NCBI GenBank assembly: GCA_050176585.1
Contig: JBFXHX010000008.1
Coordinates: 60,654-124,653 of the forward strand
Direction: 5' to 3'
DNA: 64,000 bases
DNA from: CAYYWP01 sp050176585
Lineage (GTDB): Bacteria > Desulfobacterota > Binatia > HRBIN30 > CADEER01
Numbering within the stretch: the stretch's first letter is position 1; the number at the start of each line of letters is the position of its first letter. The position numbers and the translations under genes were made by a program. Of this stretch, positions 60,288 through 64,000 are shown one piece after another. The notes beneath the pieces were generated by a model. That model was not told the DNA's origin, ran no database searches, and worked only from the letters and a program-made list of their open reading frames with translations.

Positions 60288-61556
60288 ATGCGCCCGGGGC
60301 TATCCACCCGCATGCTGGCCGGCCTCATGGCCGGCGCGACCGCAGGCGTTCTCGCACATGTCGCATTTGCCGACAGCGCGCTGCTCGAGGCGGTCATCAG
60401 CTACGGGACCGAGCCGATTGGCAAGATCTTTCTGCGCCTGCTGTTCATGCTCGTGTTGCCGCTGGTCGTTGCGGCGCTGGCGCTCGGCGTGGCCGGCCTG
60501 CGCGATCTCCGCCAGCTCGGCCGCATCGGCGTAAAGACGCTCGTCTACACCGTGGCGGTGTCGGGTATCGCCGTCGTGCTCGGGGTTGCGCTGGTGGACA
60601 TCATCCGGCCCGGCGATGGGCTGTCGCCGGAGCTGCGCGACACGCTCGCCGCGCGCGCGGTGGCCCCGCCCGCGGCGGCATTGGCCGGCGGAGCCACGGG
60701 GATGGATTTCCTCGTGCAATTGGTGCCGGGCAATGTCGTCAAGGCGATGGCGGACGGCGACATGCTCGCGGTCATGGTGTTCGCGCTGCTGCTCGGCATC
60801 GGGCTCGTGCTGACGCCAGGTGATGCGGCGCGCGCCTTCGAGCGCGGCTTACAAGGGCTCTACGACGTCACCATGCGGCTGCTCGACATCGTGATCCGGC
60901 TCGCGCCGCTCGGCGTCGCGTGTCTGCTGTTCACGCTCACGGCGCGGCTCGGTTACGACATCCTCCGCCAGCTCGCCTGGTATGTGCTCACGGTCGTCCT
61001 CGCCCTGGCGATCCACCAGTTCGGCGTCTATTCGCTGGCGGTGCGCTGGCTCGGCGGCATGAGCCCGCGCGCGTTCTTTCGCGCCGTGCGCCCGGCAATG
61101 GTGACCGCGTTCTCCACGGCGTCCAGCAATGCGACGTTGCCGACCGCTTTGCAGGTCGCCGAAGACGCGCTCCACCTGCCGAGGCAGGTGAGCCGGTTCG
61201 TGCTCAGCATCGGCTCAACGGCCAATCAAAACGGCACCGCCCTGTTCGAAGGCGTGACGGTGCTCTTCTTGGCGCAGTTCTATGGCGTCGAGCTATCGCT
61301 GGGGCAGCAGGTGCTGGTGGTGCTCATCTGCATCCTGGGCGGTATCGGCACGGCCGGCGTGCCGGCCGGCTCCATCCCGGTGATCGCGATGATCCTCGGC
61401 ATGATCGGCATCCCGCCCGACGGCATCGGCATCGTGCTCGGGGTCGACCGCCTGCTCGACATGTGCCGCACGACGGTCAACGTGACCGGGGACCTCGCGG
61501 CCGCCGTGGTCGTCGCGCGCGGGGAACATCCGGAGGCGGTCAGTCGCCCTGCCTAG
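60288..61556 (+). CDS. Dicarboxylate/amino acid:cation symporter (DAACS)
   Basis: A 422-residue transporter of the GltP/DctA family with about eight helices and two re-entrant hairpins. TAFSTASSNATLPTAL is the serine-rich HP1 tip, GTAGVPAGS is HP2, and DRLLDMCRTTVNVTGD is helix 8 with the substrate-binding Asp and Arg. The sodium-site motif NMDGT in helix 7 is NQNGT here (TANQNGTALFEG), i.e. Asp to Asn, which may change cation coupling. ATG at 60288 is used; the upstream part of the open frame is low-complexity. Confidence 0.88.
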   Translation: MRPGLSTRMLAGLMAGATAGVLAHVAFADSALLEAVISYGTEPIGKIFLRLLFMLVLPLVVAALALGVAGLRDLRQLGRIGVKTLVYTVAVSGIAVVLGVALVDIIRPGDGLSPELRDTLAARAVAPPAAALAGGATGMDFLVQLVPGNVVKAMADGDMLAVMVFALLLGIGLVLTPGDAARAFERGLQGLYDVTMRLLDIVIRLAPLGVACLLFTLTARLGYDILRQLAWYVLTVVLALAIHQFGVYSLAVRWLGGMSPRAFFRAVRPAMVTAFSTASSNATLPTALQVAEDALHLPRQVSRFVLSIGSTANQNGTALFEGVTVLFLAQFYGVELSLGQQVLVVLICILGGIGTAGVPAGSIPVIAMILGMIGIPPDGIGIVLGVDRLLDMCRTTVNVTGDLAAAVVVARGEHPEAVSRPA

Positions 61557-61740
61557 TACTGCCACCATCGACCTGCTAGGGACCAACACCTCAAGCACGA
61601 CCGCCGACCGGCGGTCCGGACGCTCAACAGGATCGCCACAGGCGCTCGCGTCCCGTTTCCACTTCGTACCTGCGTCTGTTGATCAGGTCTGAACGTCCCG
61701 CCGTGCGCGCACACAGCGCGCCGGCATTAGAAGGTATCTC

Positions 61741-63072
61741 ATGACCACTCATGCTTCCTCCCTACCCGCGCGCGGGTTTCCGCAGTTCGCGCTCGCCCCT
61801 GCGCTGCAGCGCGGCATCTCGGCGCTCGGTTTCACCGAGCCCACGCCCATCCAGGCGCAGACGATCGCGGCAGCGCTCGACCACCGCGACATCCTCGGGC
61901 TCGCCCAGACCGGCACCGGCAAGACGGCGGCGTTCGCGTTGCCCATTCTCCAACGGCTGTACGCAAACCGCCGTCCAGGGCCCAGGGCGTTGATCCTCGC
62001 GCCGACGCGCGAGCTCGCGACCCAGATTCAAACCGAGGTCCGCGCCCTGGCGCGGTTCACCCAGCTCACCAGCTTGACCGTGTTCGGCGGCATCGCCTTC
62101 GGCCCGCAGGTGCGAAGCCTGCGCGCCCGTCCGGACGTCATCGTCGCGTGCCCCGGGCGCTTGCTCGATCTGCTGCAGCAGGGCGAGGCGAAGCTGGGGA
62201 GCATCGAGGTGCTGGTGCTCGACGAAGCCGACCACATGTTCGACATGGGCTTTTTGCCGACGGTGCACAAAATCCTCGCAGCGCTGCCGCCGAAGCGCCA
62301 GAACCTGCTGTTCTCGGCGACCATGCCGCCGGAAGTGCGGGCGCTCACCGGGGACTTGCTCGACCGACCGCACGTGGTCGAGCTGGCGCATTCGCGGCCC
62401 GCGAGCACGATCGAGCATGCGGTCTATCCGGTGCGCTCGGACCGCAAGCTCGACCTGCTCCGCCACGTGCTAGCGGATGACGGGTTCACCTCCGCAATCG
62501 TGTTCCTCCGCACCAAGCATCGCGCCAGGCGGCTGGCGGACGATCTCAGCGGGCTCGGCTACGCGGCGGTGGCGCTGCAGGGGAACATGTCCCAGTCGCA
62601 GCGCGATCGCGCGATGAATGGATTTCGCGACGGCACGTTCGACGTGCTCGTGGCCACCGACATCGCCGCCCGCGGCATCGACGTCGCCAACGTGTCACAC
62701 GTCATCAACTTCGACGTGCCCAATACCGCGGACGCGTACACGCACCGGATTGGCCGCACCGGGCGCGCCGAGCGCAACGGCAGGGCGCTGACGTTCGTCT
62801 GTGACGAAGACGGCGGCGCCGTGCGCGACATCGAGCGCCGGCTGGGCACAGCCATTCCACGCTGTGTCGTACCCGGATTCGAGCACGTGGCCCAGAGCTC
62901 CGAGCGCGACCGGCCGCACGCGCTTTCCCGCCCGGCCCACCGCGGGGGCGCGCCCGGTTCGAGCAACCAGTGGAGCCCGAGGGTGCGACGACAGCACGGC
63001 GGCCCGTCGGCGGCCGGGCGCAATCGCCGCGGCCGGCCACCCATCGCCGGCAGGTCGCGCCCTGCCTGGTAG
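61741..63072 (+). CDS. DEAD-box RNA helicase (RhlE-like)
   Basis: A 443-residue ATP-dependent RNA helicase. Motifs in order: Q-motif GFTEPTPIQ (31-39), Walker A AQTGTGKT (55-62), PTRELA (88-93), DEAD (161-164), SAT (192-194), FLRTKHRARRLADDL, ATDIAARGIDVANV and HRIGRTGRAERNG. The last 65 residues are basic and low-complexity (Arg/Gly/Pro-rich), as in RhlE/CsdA-type helicases involved in ribosome assembly and RNA turnover in the cold. AGAAGG lies 6 bases before the ATG. A 184-base gap upstream shows no gene. Confidence 0.92.
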   Translation: MTTHASSLPARGFPQFALAPALQRGISALGFTEPTPIQAQTIAAALDHRDILGLAQTGTGKTAAFALPILQRLYANRRPGPRALILAPTRELATQIQTEVRALARFTQLTSLTVFGGIAFGPQVRSLRARPDVIVACPGRLLDLLQQGEAKLGSIEVLVLDEADHMFDMGFLPTVHKILAALPPKRQNLLFSATMPPEVRALTGDLLDRPHVVELAHSRPASTIEHAVYPVRSDRKLDLLRHVLADDGFTSAIVFLRTKHRARRLADDLSGLGYAAVALQGNMSQSQRDRAMNGFRDGTFDVLVATDIAARGIDVANVSHVINFDVPNTADAYTHRIGRTGRAERNGRALTFVCDEDGGAVRDIERRLGTAIPRCVVPGFEHVAQSSERDRPHALSRPAHRGGAPGSSNQWSPRVRRQHGGPSAAGRNRRGRPPIAGRSRPAW

Positions 63073-63086
63073 AGACGCGGAGGTCA

Positions 63087-63207
63087 GGGGGGTTACGGGT
63101 TTAGACGGTAGGGCAGAGTAGTCGGGAATCTGCGCCGACCGGCGCCGCTGCTACGGTGCACGCGCACGACGCTACTTCTGCCCGTACCCCCCATCGCCCG
63201 TTACCCC
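63087..63207. repeat. Long imperfect inverted repeat between convergent genes
   Basis: The left arm (63087-63121; GGGGGGTTACGGG ... TAGGGCAGAGTAG) and the right arm (63172-63207; CTACTTCTGCCCGTAC ... CCCGTTACCCC) are imperfect inverted copies of about 35 bases around a 50-base loop. They lie between the convergent helicase and lipoamide-dehydrogenase-like genes. The hairpin may act as a bidirectional terminator, or be a third dispersed repeat type. No other copy was found in the window. Confidence 0.5.
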
Positions 63208-63221
63208 CTGCCCCTTGCCCG

Positions 63222-64000
63222 TCAGACGCCCGGCCCGCACTCGAGATCGCCAGGGCGGACCGCGGGGCGCAGCTCCAGCCGCGCGGCCAGGTCCTGCAAC
63301 GCCGTGCGAATGCCCTCTTCGATCACCGGGTGGTAGAAGGGCATGGCCAATGCCTCTTCGACGGTGAGGCGTGCCTGTACTGCCCAGGCGAGCAAGTGCG
63401 CCGTATGTTCGACACGCGGGCCGAACATCTCCGCGCCGAGCAGCCGCCCACCTTCGCGTTCGGCGTAAATGCGCACCAGCCCGGCATTCCGCCCCATCAC
63501 GCGGGCTCGCCCTTGATCCTCGTACGACACGCAGCCGATCTGGGCCGCGTCGCGCTCGAGCAGGGCGAACGGCGTGCCGACCACCGCCAGGTTCGGATCG
63601 GTGAAGGCGATCGACAGCGGAACGCGCCGCGCATACGCCCGCACGTGCGGGTACGCAGCGGCGTTCCCGCCGGCGATTCGACCTTCGTCGGCGGCCTCGT
63701 GCAGGAGCGGGCGATCGTTGCTGACGTCGCCGGCGAGAAAGATGGGCGCCTCGCCCAACTGCATGGTTTGCGGATCGACCGCCGGCGGTCCGCCAGCATC
63801 GGCGAAGCCGGCCTGTTCGAGGCCGAGGTCCTGGAGATTCGGCGCGCGTCCGGTCGCGCTCAGCAGCGCGGCGAAGCGTTCCGCGCGCGCGTTCCCTTGC
63901 GTGTCGTGCCAGCGGATTACGAAGCCCGCGCCATCGTGCGCGGTCACCGCCTCGGTGGCGAGCTGCAAATCGAGCTCCGCCCCGAGCACCGCCTTCGCGC
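63222..64000 (-). CDS. Dihydrolipoyl dehydrogenase-like flavoprotein, C-terminal part (partial)
   Basis: The gene runs off the right end of the window; about 259 C-terminal residues are visible. ATGRAPN and IFLAGDVSNDRPLLHEAADE are the NAD(P)- and FAD-binding segments of class I pyridine nucleotide-disulfide oxidoreductases. The interface domain has SIAFTDPNLAVVG and MPFYHPVIEEGIRTAL, whose HPxxEE is the catalytic His-Glu pair of disulfide-reducing members. The redox cysteines would lie outside the window, so lipoamide dehydrogenase versus a related reductase cannot be settled. It is convergent with the helicase gene. Confidence 0.85.
   Translation of the reverse strand, partial: AKAVLGAELDLQLATEAVTAHDGAGFVIRWHDTQGNARAERFAALLSATGRAPNLQDLGLEQAGFADAGGPPAVDPQTMQLGEAPIFLAGDVSNDRPLLHEAADEGRIAGGNAAAYPHVRAYARRVPLSIAFTDPNLAVVGTPFALLERDAAQIGCVSYEDQGRARVMGRNAGLVRIYAEREGGRLLGAEMFGPRVEHTAHLLAWAVQARLTVEEALAMPFYHPVIEEGIRTALQDLAARLELRPAVRPGDLECGPGV

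Overview
The window is about 64 kb of very GC-rich DNA (roughly 70% by eye) with densely packed bacterial genes. It looks like the chromosome of a Gram-negative, diderm, soil- or sediment-type bacterium. The evidence is three tripartite efflux systems with outer-membrane factors, many lipoprotein signal peptides, lipid II flippase MurJ, a soluble transhydrogenase, exosortase H and a Rap1a/Tai-type protein. MutS2, a bacterial deoxyhypusine-synthase homologue and paired dynamin-like GTPases fit an uncultured deltaproteobacterium-like lineage better than a classical enteric or Burkholderia relative, but the lineage is not resolved by reading alone. No rRNA, tRNA, CRISPR array, prophage or transposase gene was seen.

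Layout. 0-1.3 kb: end of an ABC permease and its HlyD/MacA-like adaptor. 1.5-9 kb (minus): hybrid histidine kinase, M20 peptidase, small unknown gene, deoxyhypusine-synthase-like enzyme, glutaminyl cyclase, NfeD-like and GFA-like proteins. 9-20.8 kb: murJ, an SDR, inorganic pyrophosphatase, a GT39-like membrane glycosyltransferase, a large MscS channel, Rap1a-like and glycine-zipper proteins, a diiron ferritin-like protein, sthA and a ClC channel. 20.9-28.8 kb: a small lipoprotein, zinc metallopeptidase, MFS pump, PPK2, potassium-channel-like protein, beta-propeller lipoprotein, amidase and SMP-30-like protein. 28.9-30.45 kb: a scar region with a decayed methyltransferase and two lower-GC small ORFs. 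30.4-36.3 kb (minus): a complete HAE1-type RND operon. 36.4-48.6 kb: a zinc alcohol dehydrogenase, a HisI-like protein, two tandem dynamin-like GTPases, a thiolase, a Rieske oxygenase, an acyl-CoA dehydrogenase, a small basic protein and MutS2. 48.7-52.5 kb: exosortase H with its partner, a cyclase-family hydrolase, a DUF1573 lipoprotein and a PfkB kinase. 52.5-59.2 kb: a TetR-controlled RND operon. 59.4-64 kb: a lipoprotein, a DAACS symporter, a DEAD-box helicase and a partial lipoamide-dehydrogenase-like gene.

Themes. Export and envelope upkeep dominate. The second RND operon carries its own TetR gene and a likely operator just upstream, so it is probably self-regulated and inducible. Phosphate and energy metabolism (PPase, PPK2, SthA) and fatty or aromatic acid breakdown (thiolase, LCAD-like dehydrogenase, Rieske oxygenase, amidase) form a second theme. 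At least two families of dispersed, non-coding inverted-repeat elements lie between genes. In two places a repeat supplies the last codons of a neighbouring gene. The most interesting loci are the overlapping GTPase pair, the HisI-like protein lacking the usual aspartates, the exosortase H pair without a visible substrate, and the repeats themselves.
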